A DNA stretch of 64,000 bases from Phorcus lineatus (taxonomy: Eukaryota > Mollusca > Gastropoda > Trochida > Trochidae), in assembly GCA_921293015.1 (NCBI GenBank), contig OV121091.1, forward strand, positions 27,078,839 through 27,142,838. Reading direction: 5' to 3'. The notes below the pieces were generated by a model. It worked only from the letters and a program-made list of their open reading frames with translations, ran no database searches and was not told where the DNA came from. This document shows positions 10,944-22,500 of the stretch, one piece after another; within the stretch, counting starts at the first letter, position 1, and each line of letters begins with the position of its first letter. Both the position numbers and the translations under genes were made by a program.

Positions 10944-11032
10944 TGTACATATGTATAAGCTTCTCCACGATTGATACTTCTTACATTTTCTATATATATA
11001 TATATATGTATAACATAATATACATAATATAA

Positions 11033-11037
<5 letters not shown>

Positions 11038-11079
<42 letters not shown>

Positions 11080-11081
11080 CT
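11038..11081. repeat. (TA)n microsatellite
   Basis: About 20 TA units closing the ribozyme cluster on the right. Confidence 0.95.
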
Positions 11082-11089
11082 TTACACTC

Positions 11090-11400
11090 TTAGTTTATCA
11101 TTGATTATATGGGAGTTAGTGAACGGATGAGTTTTGGTTTAACAATATTTCAGTCATTCGACAAGTGGATAAAAAGCATCCAAAAGAGAGTTGACAGATC
11201 ATGGAGAATAAGATTGAAAGGATGAAACAGACATAAAGTAGGCATGAGATAGACAGCAGGTTTTAGAACGACTTAAATTTGGTCTGGCTACTCGTCGACC
11301 TGTCCATCTTGGGTGCCCCAACTTGACCATTTTAGCTCCGACTGACTTAGCTTTCAGGGTGACCGAATCACTCAAACCACCACACCACGATAATTTATTA
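11090..11400 (+). repeat. Dispersed mollusc-type GAGTGAGTT repeat (copy 1, diverged)
   Basis: Begins near GTGAACGGATGAGTTTTGGTTTAAC. The block AAAAGCATCCAAAAGAGAG...GACAGATCA is shared with 52785-52830. The right end (CGAATCACTCAAACCACCACACCACG) resembles the ends of repeats common in gastropod assemblies, from memory only. No ORF. Confidence 0.55.
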
Positions 11401-12640
11401 ACTCAAGTGGCCGCTAGGTGAGATGTGAAGGATGTAACATACTAAATTTTAACAATACAACTGCGCGGTTAAATAATCATTTAACTTGGTTCAGTACGTT
11501 ATTATAAACAAATAGGGGCGATTAAATCACCTTCAAGGACAAACTGTTGTTGGCGTTTGATTAATAGTTGACATAGTTTTTCGTTAACACACCTGCCTCC
11601 TCCATGACTGACCGATATTGTTTCATTGTGACGGGTATCAAACATTACGTAAATTAATTCTTAAGTATTTGTTAGAATTTTGAAACAGAAAGCCAGTAGG
11701 ATGACTAATCGCAACATCGTATGGTCTCTATGGTATTTCACTGCAGATAACAGAGTTCGCAATGTTTTAGTTTACAGTATTAGTAGTCTTCAGTCTATAT
11801 GATAAAAAAGAAACTGTATTGATGTTACCATGGTTTTAAATATAATATGTAAGATTAAGGGAACATCCAAACATCAATTCATTACAAAAGGAACCGGCAG
11901 TGTGTAAATGACGTGAACTGAAGGTGACAGTCGATTAACACCTTCTTCAATCTTCAATATCAATGTCAGATAACACTACGCATTACATTCTGGAAGTTTC
12001 CGTAAACAAGACATATCTAATTAATTTGTTTCATTTCCAAGGACACTCTATAGTACTGTGTATTTGAAACACTGTTTCTCCTTGTTGTGTATTTGATGAT
12101 ATGAAATTAATAAACGCCAAATACGGTACCAACAATGTAAAAAAGATCGATAGTTCATTATCAACTAAATGTAAATGAAAACAATGTTGTAATAATATGC
12201 AAAAGAGATATTTTCGACGTTATAAACAATGTTTTTATTCTTCACACGGGAAACATTAGAGTGATTTGGGGAAATAGTGAAATACATTACTAGCGATAAA
12301 TTGAAATTTACAAATAAAGAATGTATTGTTCCACTTTTATGGCAGAAATAATAAGTTGATGCAAGTATTCTGCTTGAAGTGTGCAAAATAAAGAAAATCA
12401 AAACAAAATACATAATGATTTGAAATACATTGAGGGTGCTATCTTCTGGTACTTGTTTCATGAATTGACGGATAAGGCGCTGTTTTTAACTCCAAATGAC
12501 AGGGGCGAAATCAATTCATCACCCAGGATTACCTTTTAAACTCTGTTTTAAAAAAACATGATGTAATATGCCAATTTCGATTGCCATAACAGATTACACA
12601 TGTGAAAAGTTACGTAGAGTAAAGCATAATGCTCTGGGCT

Positions 12641-15170
12641 TACACTGTTTGTTTTTGCAGACATTTTGAATGTAACATTTTCAGAGGAATGCTGCAGGTG
12701 ACATTTGTATATAGAGTTAATATTCCACGAAAACACAGATATTACAGACGTTAAGTATAGACAACACATTTCAAATTCGTCCTTTTTTCCGTTACCTTTA
12801 TACCTATTGATTTAACTGAATGAAAATACTACATGAGAATATTAACACTTTCCTCAACTCACCAAGACAAACATATTCATGAAAATTCAAATGTTACCGT
12901 GTTCTACAGGGGAAAAAAGCATGCTTTGCGCCCCCCCCCCCCCCCCCCCCCCCCTCCACTAGAATCGTTTTGCGACAGATCATAACTTATCCTATTTGTG
13001 TCTTAAAGCAAGATATCCTATCCCAAGGATAATGTTGTGAATAAGATAGGGGACCTACTTTAGAAACTAAGATCAGAAGTCGGATATATCATTCATTCCT
13101 AACAAACCTTGTTCGAGTCATATCCTCCTACGCTAACCCCTGTTCAAGTTCTAACACTTTATGAGTTTTAGGCACATTTACACCGAGAGTTTAAAGGGAG
13201 CCCAAAGTCATGCAATAGGTTGTTTCAGTATATAACCTGTGGTGAAGGTTTGACGACGTACAAGCTATGTCAGGTCATTACCTCCAATGTTGAAAGTCTT
13301 CCTTGGTCGAACTGCCTTTGGACGACCCTTCACATGGTTGGTGGCAATAAATTCTGCTGCTTTCCTTCATCATGCCTGCTCTCCTCCCTTCCATATACAA
13401 TCAAACATCATGAATTCTACACCTTTCTTGTACACTGTTTATCACATATCATTTGAAAAAAGGTTTGGGTACCATGAATTGCATGCATAATTCCAGCTGT
13501 GTTCTTTACCAAAACCCCTCTTTAACACTAAAACAATTGATTGGGAACTCTGAAAAGTGACTATTTTGTAATAAACCTAGATTTTCTGTCCCAATGACTA
13601 TCCCATAAATCAAATAATGAATAATATCGTAACAATCCTGAGATATATTTGCATATTTTTCACCGCATGTGATGAAAAATAAATTTCACATCGAAAATAT
13701 TGTTTAACTTGAAAAAATTAAAAGCGGCTCTTCTGAAATAGAGGTCCGTTAAGTCATTTAAGTGTGAACATCTTAAAAATTAAAGACTGAAGATGAATCT
13801 CTGCATATCAATTCATTACCAACCGGTAACCAACCGAGTTCATCATGGTATAATACCTGTTTGTGCTACGCATGTAGCGTTAACAATGGCATGGCAAGGG
13901 ACGTAATTCATGAATTTTTCTGTATACGCTATAACAATAATAGTAGTACAGAATAGTAAGGTCTGATACATTGTCCATAAATGTTAAGTTGAAAAATGAC
14001 ACAATATGTTAATATTGCTGCTCCGCTATTCTTTCAAAACGGCAATCTACACATGCCAGATTATCATTTCCAAAATTTTCAAATTCTTCAAGACATTGAA
14101 ATGAGGCCAGCTTTGCCAATCCTTCTTCACATGACACGAGCGGTATTAGCTTCTAGGCGAAAGCGTATTGACAGACGGTGCACTTTTCGACAACTAGGAA
14201 CAATACACTGAAGAGGATGAAAAGGTTAGCACATCTAGTGTTAGATTTTTTGTAGTGGCTAATAGCTTTTTGTTTAAACACAAATCGAACATGTCATCTT
14301 TTTTTTGCCAGAGAATCAAAGGATCCCGTTTTCAAATTATTTTCCATTGACATACAGTTATTACTGTCAACTTTTCAAAATCGGATCTAACCTTAATTTA
14401 ACCTAAATTCAAAGCATAGTCGCTAACGATTTGGTAATAACTTCACACTTTGAAATAACATGGTATGATAAAGACATGAGAATCTGCTAACATTCAAAGC
14501 AAATGAGAGTAACATTTGAAATAATGACACCACTTCTAGTAATATTTATTACAATAAACACCTTTCGTGAAAAAACATTCCTTCAAAAATATCTTATGTA
14601 AATGAAAGGCGACAACAATACAGCACATAAATATAATTTTATGACACAATTATACATTGCTGAAAATGCTTATAAACCTAATATATGACACGGGAATTAT
14701 TTAGGAATTATTATTATGTATTATTATCATGTTGTATATCAATAAAACAAAGTTATTTCTGATTCTTTCACGGCTTTGGGTCAACAGAACGTCATATACG
14801 TACATTGTAGCATATATTATCAGTATATATGTATGATTAGGAACTCCAGGGAACAAACATTGTTTTCAAAGAAGTGATAACAAATATCTTATAAATGACA
14901 ATTAACATCGTGCGTCAGTGCCATTAGAAATGTAACTCGGGGTTACTCCGGGGTCCCTGACGCAGAAAACCTGACTGTATATTACTAACATGGCAATGAC
15001 AAACACAGGAGTGATAACATTTAAGCGAATGATAAGGGATGATGAAAAGAATCTGCTCCGAGAACAACAATATCATTATCCCTTGATTATTAACCTTGAT
15101 CAAAGCTGACTTTAACAAGAAATCGATCGGAGTGTGCACAATCAACAACGACCAACATGAAGAAATTGGA
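12641..15170. other. AT-rich sequence, C24 tract, nothing coding recognised
   Basis: Contains a C24 homopolymer at 12931-12954. Plus-strand frames at 13220-13490 and 13996-14211 are 67-78 codons long and have no recognisable motif. No RNA gene or inverted repeat found. Confidence 0.5.
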
Positions 15171-15174
15171 TTAA

Positions 15175-15637
15175 AGAGCCACTCCGTGAGTTGTCGGAGT
15201 CATATATGCCAAACTTAATCAATGGTGTCATTTGATCGCAAAGTATCGACTGTTACCAAAAAGACACATTTTAAAGCTTATTGTATTTTTACAGTGACAA
15301 TATGAAGGTAGAACGTCGCAATTATGATCGAAAACCGGACAGTGGCGCGCGTCAAATACTCAAACGTTATTTTGGAGACTTATCTAAAACAGTCAGGAGG
15401 GCAGTTAGGAGTTGATATTGTTTGTTAAGTTATATAACTAGTATCCATGTATATTGGATTTCATATCTACACCTCTGTGAATTTATAAGGCTGTTTTTAG
15501 ATTTTAATGGAAAACCAGTATTTGTCATATACATGAAGGTTGAAAAGTAAAGATCTTTTGATTTTATATCACCACATATGACATTTAGGTTTGAATCAAA
15601 GGTAAATAATATGTTATGAAAATCACGGAGTGGCTCT
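15175..15637. mobile_element. 463-bp TTAA-flanked TIR element (copy 1)
   Basis: Ends are the perfect 15-bp inverted repeat AGAGCCACTCCGTGA, and both flanks are TTAA (15171-15174 and 15638-15641). TTAA target duplications are made by piggyBac and Kolobok transposases. The AG start fits Kolobok better than piggyBac, whose ends usually begin CCC. No transposase, so it is non-autonomous. The interior (ATCGAAAACCGGACAGTGGCG and following) is highly similar to 46975-47423. Confidence 0.92.
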
Positions 15638-15834
15638 TTAAAGGATAATTAAACTACCGAGCACAAATCATTGTTGAAACTGACCTTCTGCGTGGTAACA
15701 GTATTAATTGGCTAGTCATAACAACACGTCACGTTTAGATAATAGTCAGTAAGCACAATGTTTACACATAAGAATGGTCGTAGAAGTAGCCGTCCAACTT
15801 CTTGTGAAATATTATGCCATCCCTGACTCAAGTT

Positions 15835-16290
15835 TCAGCTAACCATTTCTTCGAGACGAGTGTACGGGCTTCAGACGCGAGAAGCGATCGCTCTTTGGTG
15901 ATGTCATCTTTTATAGAGATCTTTGGTTTTCTGATCTTAGGTTAGGGATACCCTAAGTTAGTTCGCGCTTTTTCCTGCTGGGGCGAATTCTTGCTCCCGT
16001 CTACTTACTTGGGTCACCGTCCCTGTTGCTCCGCTCCAAATCTCCTTCATTCAACTTGACAACGATGTCATGAGTCATTTCATTAGTGTCTTCCCCCTTT
16101 TGTCATCAAACCCAACGATCCTCACATATATCGCCTACTGTACTGGTAAAGTTTGTCGATTTGCATGTTTTAGTGGCAGATTTTATTATCAAGCTCTTTA
16201 ACTTTTCTGTCCAGGGCTTTAATTTTGAATTGATTTTCCTCAAGAATATTAATAATAGGACTGAGTTGTCGTCAATGGTAGTGTTGATTT
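15835..16290 (-). pseudogene. LINE ORF1-like (L1-type transposase domain) fossil
   Basis: The minus strand, read across frameshifts and stops, shows the order typical of LINE ORF1 proteins with an L1-transposase/RRM fold. A coiled-coil stretch (ALDRKVKELDNK, about 16190-16220) is followed by NMQIDKLYQYSRRY (16127-16168; compare the usual LEQYSRRN), then LNEGDLERSNRDG (the usual DIDRSHRVG), then DITKERSLLASEARTLVSKK (about 15840-15902; the usual EDLT..R..LL.EAR). At least one stop and two frame changes occur, so it is dead. The protein normally binds RNA and chaperones LINE RNA. No matching RT lies nearby. Confidence 0.72.
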
Positions 16291-16299
16291 TGAGAGAAC

Positions 16300-18463
16300 G
16301 ACACTAGCTGGGGACTTACCAACAGTATCAATAATCTGAAGGGATTTAAAGGCTTTATTATCTGAACTTTTAGACTGATATTCTTGAGACATCGGACATC
16401 ATCGTGAGAGTTAATGATCAGTTTTCACATTTATTCTTCAAAGTCCTAATATGTCCTTAGAAGCGTGTACACAGGCGTGAAAAAAGTAGGTACTTACTGT
16501 TATGAAGAAATGAAATGTCCGAGAATTGAATATGGCGTCTGTGCACTGCTATCATTGAATTTCACAGACTATACATCCGCCTTTCGAACTGAATTGTCAT
16601 CGGCTACGTAGTAGATTTATCTAAATGGACTTTAAATAGTATAAAGTATTCAGTTCATTAAGTTTAACCAGACTTTGCAACTTATTTCTGGCATAATTTC
16701 AACATAATTTCCTTAGTAAATAAACAGGGAAGGTCTACTTTACATGTGTATGTACTAGTTCATGCATAAATCGTGTAAACTGCTTAACAGCGTACGATAA
16801 ACTATCTTTCACAAGACGCTACATGGTATCAGGAAGTCATGGAACAAAAGGCGAGCAGATTAAAGGAGAAACATTAACGCAATGACAGGTGAATTACATC
16901 GTTTGATCCAAATTTTGCAATTGTTCCCCACATGCGACATTTGCATTTTGTGTGTATATATTACTTCATCAAAGTAGAATTTGATTAGATATATGTTCAT
17001 TGGAACAAACCTACTAAATTAACATACCAATAAATGCAAGTCATGGGTTGTTTAGTGCAAATTGTCACGCTATGACTCACAAAGTCTATTCCCATTACTA
17101 TAAACCTGGGATCAGTTGTCAAAGTCGAGAGAAAGGGAGAATTTAACATAAATATGTTATTGAAGGTGCCTCAAATTATTTCCCTCAACTTTGAACGCAT
17201 ATGAACTTATTTGTTGGAGATGTGCAAATCTTTACAAAGAATGAAACATTGAGTCAATATTAATGACACATGAAATCGGCTTTAGAAAACGTTTTAAATA
17301 CTTTGCGAATACCGAGAAAAACAATGAATTTGAAATTAACAGAACAATTAACAGACCCTTCTTTTGGATGAATGTATCACGAGATCTACATTACAAATCC
17401 AAGCTGAATATGTGTGGTATGCTGGATATAATTCTATCCCTCACCCAAAGGAGGCTTGGGATAAAATTGAAAACTTAATAATTTTCATATTTCTTCATTA
17501 TATATTCAAATTTAATTAATCACATTTCCGACAAACTGGTTCATGTAAAGGTTAACCTAATTGCACATATTACGTTATTTACATAGCATATTTTGAAATG
17601 AACATTTAATTAGAAAAGTTCAGCTTTCTCATTTTGGACTCCAGTGCAGTACAAATCCATGTCAAATGTGTTGAAATATGAATATGATATTTAAGTATGT
17701 GATAGGAACATAATCTTTCTTCATCTCCTCAAATATCTTATAAGGTGTGGCAGAAAGATAATTAAATGAGTCGGACTTGAGAACATCCATTTATATGATA
17801 TTTGCACTACGTTTGCAACAAATGTAACAAACGTTTGTTTAGCAACTGTACCAGGTATGAAGTGCTAAAGTTTTTGTCCAGACGTATATAACCGAACTCG
17901 AAAAACACCATTGGCCAATTACTAAGAGGTACACATTCTTTCATGGGTTTATCGGCATCAGCTTCTACTTATGTAAATGTATAACATAATGTACATGTTG
18001 TGAATGCATTAGACATTCGGCAGGTGAAATTGTGCAAGATGTTTCCAGTTGTAAATGAGAGACATTGTTCATACATTCGATAAGATGCATAAACGTGAGG
18101 GTCCAGCGAATATGTAATGGATTCCCAAATTCATATCTTCATGGTTCCTTATTATGGACCCTGTTTATAAACACGACTTATGAGAATAGCTAATCATAGT
18201 TTAATTCAAGCAAACTTAAGCTTGGTGAAACGTTGGATTGAATTCAGTGTGTAACTCCTGCTATATCAACAAGAGCAAGCCAGCCGTATTGACTGCATGG
18301 TGTCACGCAGTATTATCACATAGATATCTCTTTTCTGAAACTTGAAATGTTGGGTAATCTGGTTCACATCACATTGAAACGCGCGCCTTTTTAAAGTCGA
18401 TTTCGTTTTCACTTCAATATTGAGAACTGTCATTAATTTTCCATTGAGGACAACTCTCATAAC
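16300..18463. other. AT-rich sequence, nothing recognised
   Basis: Short frames only (for example a 71-codon plus frame at 17263-17478) with no family features. No RNA gene or long repeat noticed. Confidence 0.45.
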
Positions 18464-18580
18464 TGTTATGAGTGTGTGACTGTTTATAAGTTGAACATTG
18501 TATAATAATGTTGTATTGTTTAGTGGGTCACACTTACACTTGTTTTGATAGTCTTAGCTGGCAGTGTCTAGAATCATCTA

Positions 18581-18593
18581 TTCTAGAATATTC
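18581..18593 (+). promoter_or_regulatory. Perfect three-unit heat-shock element
   Basis: TTCtaGAAtaTTC: three alternating inverted TTC/GAA pentamer cores in exact 5-bp phase, the consensus for HSF trimers. It lies about 90 bp upstream of the TATA box. Confidence 0.8.
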
Positions 18594-18624
18594 TATCTAT
18601 TTCTTGATTGCTTGAGTTAGACAC

Positions 18625-18692
18625 TTCTGATTGGAGTTTGTCGTGGAACTTTAAAGAACATTCTGGAAGGTATCTAACCTATATATATATAT
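18625..18692 (+). promoter_or_regulatory. CCAAT box, second heat-shock element and TATA box
   Basis: CTGATTGGAG (inverted CCAAT) lies near 18628. GAAcaTTCtgGAA at 18656-18668 is another perfect three-unit HSE. TATATATATATATA at about 18679-18692 follows 10 bp later. The order and spacing resemble a compact heat-shock promoter. Transcription would start around 18715-18725 by TATA spacing. Confidence 0.65.
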
Positions 18693-18835
18693 AGTCTGGC
18701 ATTAGAACTCTCATTGTAACCTTAAACACTTTGTTTATTATTTGATTGATTAAATTGTAATTAATATACAATTGTCTTGTTATATTTTGCTGGTTTGACT
18801 GGGGACATTTTCCTATTCCAAATTCATTTGTAACA

Positions 18836-19535
18836 TAACACACAGGTATTTTCAATTATATCCTCTTGATAAATCAACAAACTCTGTGATGCAAACAAGG
18901 TATTTCCTTTAGATCAATTTTAAGGTAAATGAAACGAAGATATATAGATTTTATGACCTTGTTGAAACACACGAACACATGACATATTATTTGAACGTTT
19001 TCGTTTTTTTCATTCATTGAAAGAAAATGAATGTAATAAACTTCTTAACATATTATATCAGAGGCTTACCTATCAATTACAAAATATACATGCAAAAGGT
19101 TTAGCAGTTGTATATATATATATCGTTAACGTTCTGAATATCTTTTTTCTTGATCCAATGTTCTGTATAGGCATTTTCTTAATCAAATGAAGTCTAATGT
19201 GAGAGTTTATATAAACAAAAGCTCATTAAGTGTCATATCCACTGATAATCGAAGTCGACGATTGCATTAACCTTGATCATCTCTTAAATCCTCAGACCTA
19301 TCATTGCTATCTCTAACAGAGAACAGGTCTGGAGTTTGCGGTCTTGCTCCCTCAATTATAACAATCTTGCTTGATGTAAAAATCTTTATGCAAAAATCAA
19401 TCAAATCCTTTCCATTTATTAATAGATTTGATATCCGTTACTCTTTTGACTTCAAATACCAGATTATAATAGCTGACTGTTGAAAAATGAGGATTTAATC
19501 TCTTGGTTGAAACATTTACCTGGATAATAATGGAT
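18836..19535. other. AT-rich sequence, nothing recognised
   Basis: Between the LTR-like unit and duplicated copy B; no ORF or RNA gene. Confidence 0.4.
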
Positions 19536-19539
19536 GATG

Positions 19540-22500
19540 TAGCCTCATCAACCCAAATCTTATGATGTTCCAAATTTTGCCGTCATCCTACCGGCTCTAC
19601 ATCAGCCATTACCAGCTCCGTGCTCTAATGCACGAGTGACGCTTGTACTAAACTGCTTGGGGACTGTGTCATTATTTCTTTGAAGATACTTTGATAGGTT
19701 TTGATATCGAGGCGTTCTTTGTCGTGTTACATGACTTTAGAATCGATGTAGATACAATAATAATCAATGCCCAAAACTATTTCATTAAAAAATAATACAC
19801 AGTTAATTCTATCAAAGGGTACCACAAAGGCACTACTATTGTGTTGCTAATTGCAGTAGACGTGTGTAAATATCCACAATGATTAGAAAAAATATTGCGT
19901 TGTTGGAAAAATACTGGCTGTAGTGCATTCAGTGAATTATTCTTTTGTGGAATTAACATCATCGTGATTGAAAACCGAATGTGCTCCACAGGCCTTATAA
20001 CCTGGTGAAGATGAGGGTGAACGCATCAGGATCCCCTGGCTCATTGGCAAACTGGTTCAAAAAGGTGAAGTCAATATTTTCGTTTGTCTTTATCTTCATT
20101 TGTTAGAGCTTTCCGTTTTCAAATGTCAACTTTCACTCTCAAAATACCTGTGCGATTGAATGTGATGAACTGCAGACATATAATGAAATACTATCATTCA
20201 CACGTTGTATCAAAGTACAAATGAACTGCAAACTCTGTTCACGGATGTTTGTTTGATCATTATTTCAATGGATTTTACCATAAGATGCACATGAAGTAAA
20301 GCATATCTTTTGCTAAATTAGTATGTTGTTAATTTGTATGTGAAATGTGTCAATTACGACAACACTCATACTTCGAATATATGTATGAAATCCAACTGAA
20401 TACTAACATGCTTTTCAAAAGTTGTGCAGATGCCTTAAACAAGATTAAGTCTTTCCTTTTCCGGGAATCCTTCTACACCTCCCTCATCAAGATTATTGAC
20501 CAAGAATGCTTTCCGATCTTTGACATAAATTGTTAATAATGAAAACAAGAAAGATTCTAGTTTCAAGAAATAGAAACTTATGACAGAACAAACATACATT
20601 TTCGAAAAAAAAAAGAGAAAATTTACCAGAAGTAACCGTCTTTCATGTTTCTTTATCCGAGATTAAGGACGATGTATTCCAAGTATACTAATCTTATATT
20701 TCTTTTCCCTTCATCTAAAAACAAACGATAATCTTCTGTATATCAGTTCTTAATTGTGAAATTCACGTTCTTAAATTGCTAGTTTTTCACATGTATCTCT
20801 TCCCAGATTAAGATTCTTCTTAATTGTGCGTATTGTCCATTACAATGTATATAAATGGATATGAATACGACCTCAACTATACACCATGTATCAAACATAA
20901 ATCTAAATGATAGTTGAGAATATTGAATTAGAGACTGATTTTATTGCATTGCCTAAAATCATGCTTGGCAACGTCGAATATCATTTCCAATCGTCATCTG
21001 CATGTAATGTTCTGGCAGAAACAAGAAGTGGCTCCCGACATTGAATGTTTATTATCGATTTTCCAGTGTAATTATCGATTTTCCGTTTAGTGCACACAAG
21101 AAAGTGACTGTAAGGAAATTTAAAGCAAATATCCACAAGGGTGAAACGAGTGCTTTTTTCAACGGCTCCCCGTTTCAAGAACCCCGTTTCAGTAAGTGGC
21201 CATATTAATGTTAACGGTTGACAGAAAATTAGGCACGGGTGTGCTGTCATACATGAATTATAAACACTGTATCCACAAGTCCTTTAACTTTAACTTTGTC
21301 TGTTTGTTTGATATGAAGCTCAAATTAACTAGTATTATAGGTGCTCCAACCAGGGACAAAAATGCGTAAAAGACTTCTAAGGAATTTTACATATTAACTG
21401 CACTCTTCGCTGCTAGAAGAAGACGATCTTTTATGAGAATGATATATGATAAAGAAAATTACTTCATCTAATTAAAAAGATTATTCCTAGTCTAAACACA
21501 AACATGCAAGTCCATTACGCTTTACTATCACTTGTACATTTATACTTTTTTTATGAACATAGTCACGTTGATGTTGATATTGTTGACAATCTAGATGGTT
21601 AGTAAGGAACATAATTTTCAGATAGTTGTGAGGAAATTGAGACATGTATTCACAGTAAACTCAAAATATTGATAATATTACATATTCACTTTTTCAGTTA
21701 GAAATAATTGGTCATGTTAATCACTCATTGCCTTAAAAAAAGAATAGAGCGAGAGAACAATAGAATGAAGTCATTAGTAAAAAAAATAGCTTGTGAGTAT
21801 ATTCAGAAACTAAACCAACAAAGGTAAATGAATTATCTATTTCAGATATTTCTTCAAAATATCCGAACTAGATAATCAAAATGATCCAATTCATAACGGA
21901 TAAACATAAGAACCTCCACTGTGCAGACCTCTGCATGTTTGATGGAGGCAGTATCACCTGTTGAAGCGACATTCATTCCACGGTGCTTCCTATCGATTTT
22001 CAAATGAGTGCACCAAAAAGGAGGCTTCATGGAAATTTATTTAAAGCAAGCCCACTTAGATGGCTTAACCAGTGATTTTAGCAGATAATTGTGTTTTCCA
22101 TGAACACATTCTCAGCAAGTATACATAATGGGAATAAAATTTTAAGGTATAATTTGCTCCTTTCATTCTTATACAGAGCTTAACGTCATTGAAGGCAATA
22201 AATACCTTGTATTACCCAACAAGAATGAATTTCAGAATTTAAAATCCGAGTCCGACATTTACATCCATCCTATTCGACATGTCCTTTAGATGTTTGGTAG
22301 CTTGTTATGTTCAAATCTCTAGATATCCTCTTTATATCATCAGTTCTACATTTCCTGATAAAACATGCAAGTATGTTTCTAATCCTGTAATTTGACATTG
22401 TTTCTTCTTTATTTCAATTCTTTTCTAGTAATCGATGTATGGCGCAATTTCTAGGATGGAGCGAGATTAATTGCGATCGGAATTTGTCTTGTACATAGTA

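Larger units (their letters stand above)
10670..10989. mobile_element. (TA)n-embedded element with 30-bp perfect inverted ends
   Basis: The ends 10670-10699 and 10960-10989 are exact inverted complements (AAAATGTAAGAAG... outward). Inside are two tandem units with a core that begins GAAAGTATTAAAAAATA and ends CTTCTTCAGGGAA, separated by a (TA)n spacer. The element lies between two (TA)n tracts, like the hammerhead unit beside it. No ORF. Each internal unit contains a hammerhead-like motif on the minus strand. Confidence 0.8.
5450..12640. repeat. Copy A of an old ~7-9 kb duplicated segment
   Basis: Collinear, same-strand matches to 19540-28190. Examples: 5460-5580 with 19545-19670; 6110-6380 with 19740-19945; 6500-6760 with 19960-20225; 6950-7030 with 20430-20530; 8300-8540 with 20890-21150; 8760-8930 with 21945-22120; 9220-9260 with 22205-22250; 11640-12150 with 26610-27210; 12500-12640 with 28070-28180. 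Order is preserved and offsets drift from about 14.1 to 15.5 kb through indels. Similarity is low enough that point mutation and insertion have acted for a long time. No gene is shared that I can recognise. Some blocks also have copies elsewhere. Confidence 0.8.
18464..18835 (+). mobile_element. Solo-LTR-like element with promoter motifs
   Basis: The unit starts TGTTATG and ends GTAACA; the terminal TGTTA and TAACA are inverted complements, as in LTRs (TG...CA), and TAAC flanks both sides as a possible 4-bp target duplication. It is 372 bp without an ORF. It holds an ordered promoter: an HSE, an inverted CCAAT box, a second HSE and a TATA box. No gag, pol or second LTR is nearby, which suggests recombination to a solo LTR. 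The boundaries are ambiguous by a few bases because TAAC repeats at the right end, and no second copy exists here to confirm them. Confidence 0.6.

Noticed and set aside
12931-12954. C24 homopolymer as a regulatory tract
   Set aside because: An isolated homopolymer with no partner motif; its length may also be a sequencing artefact.
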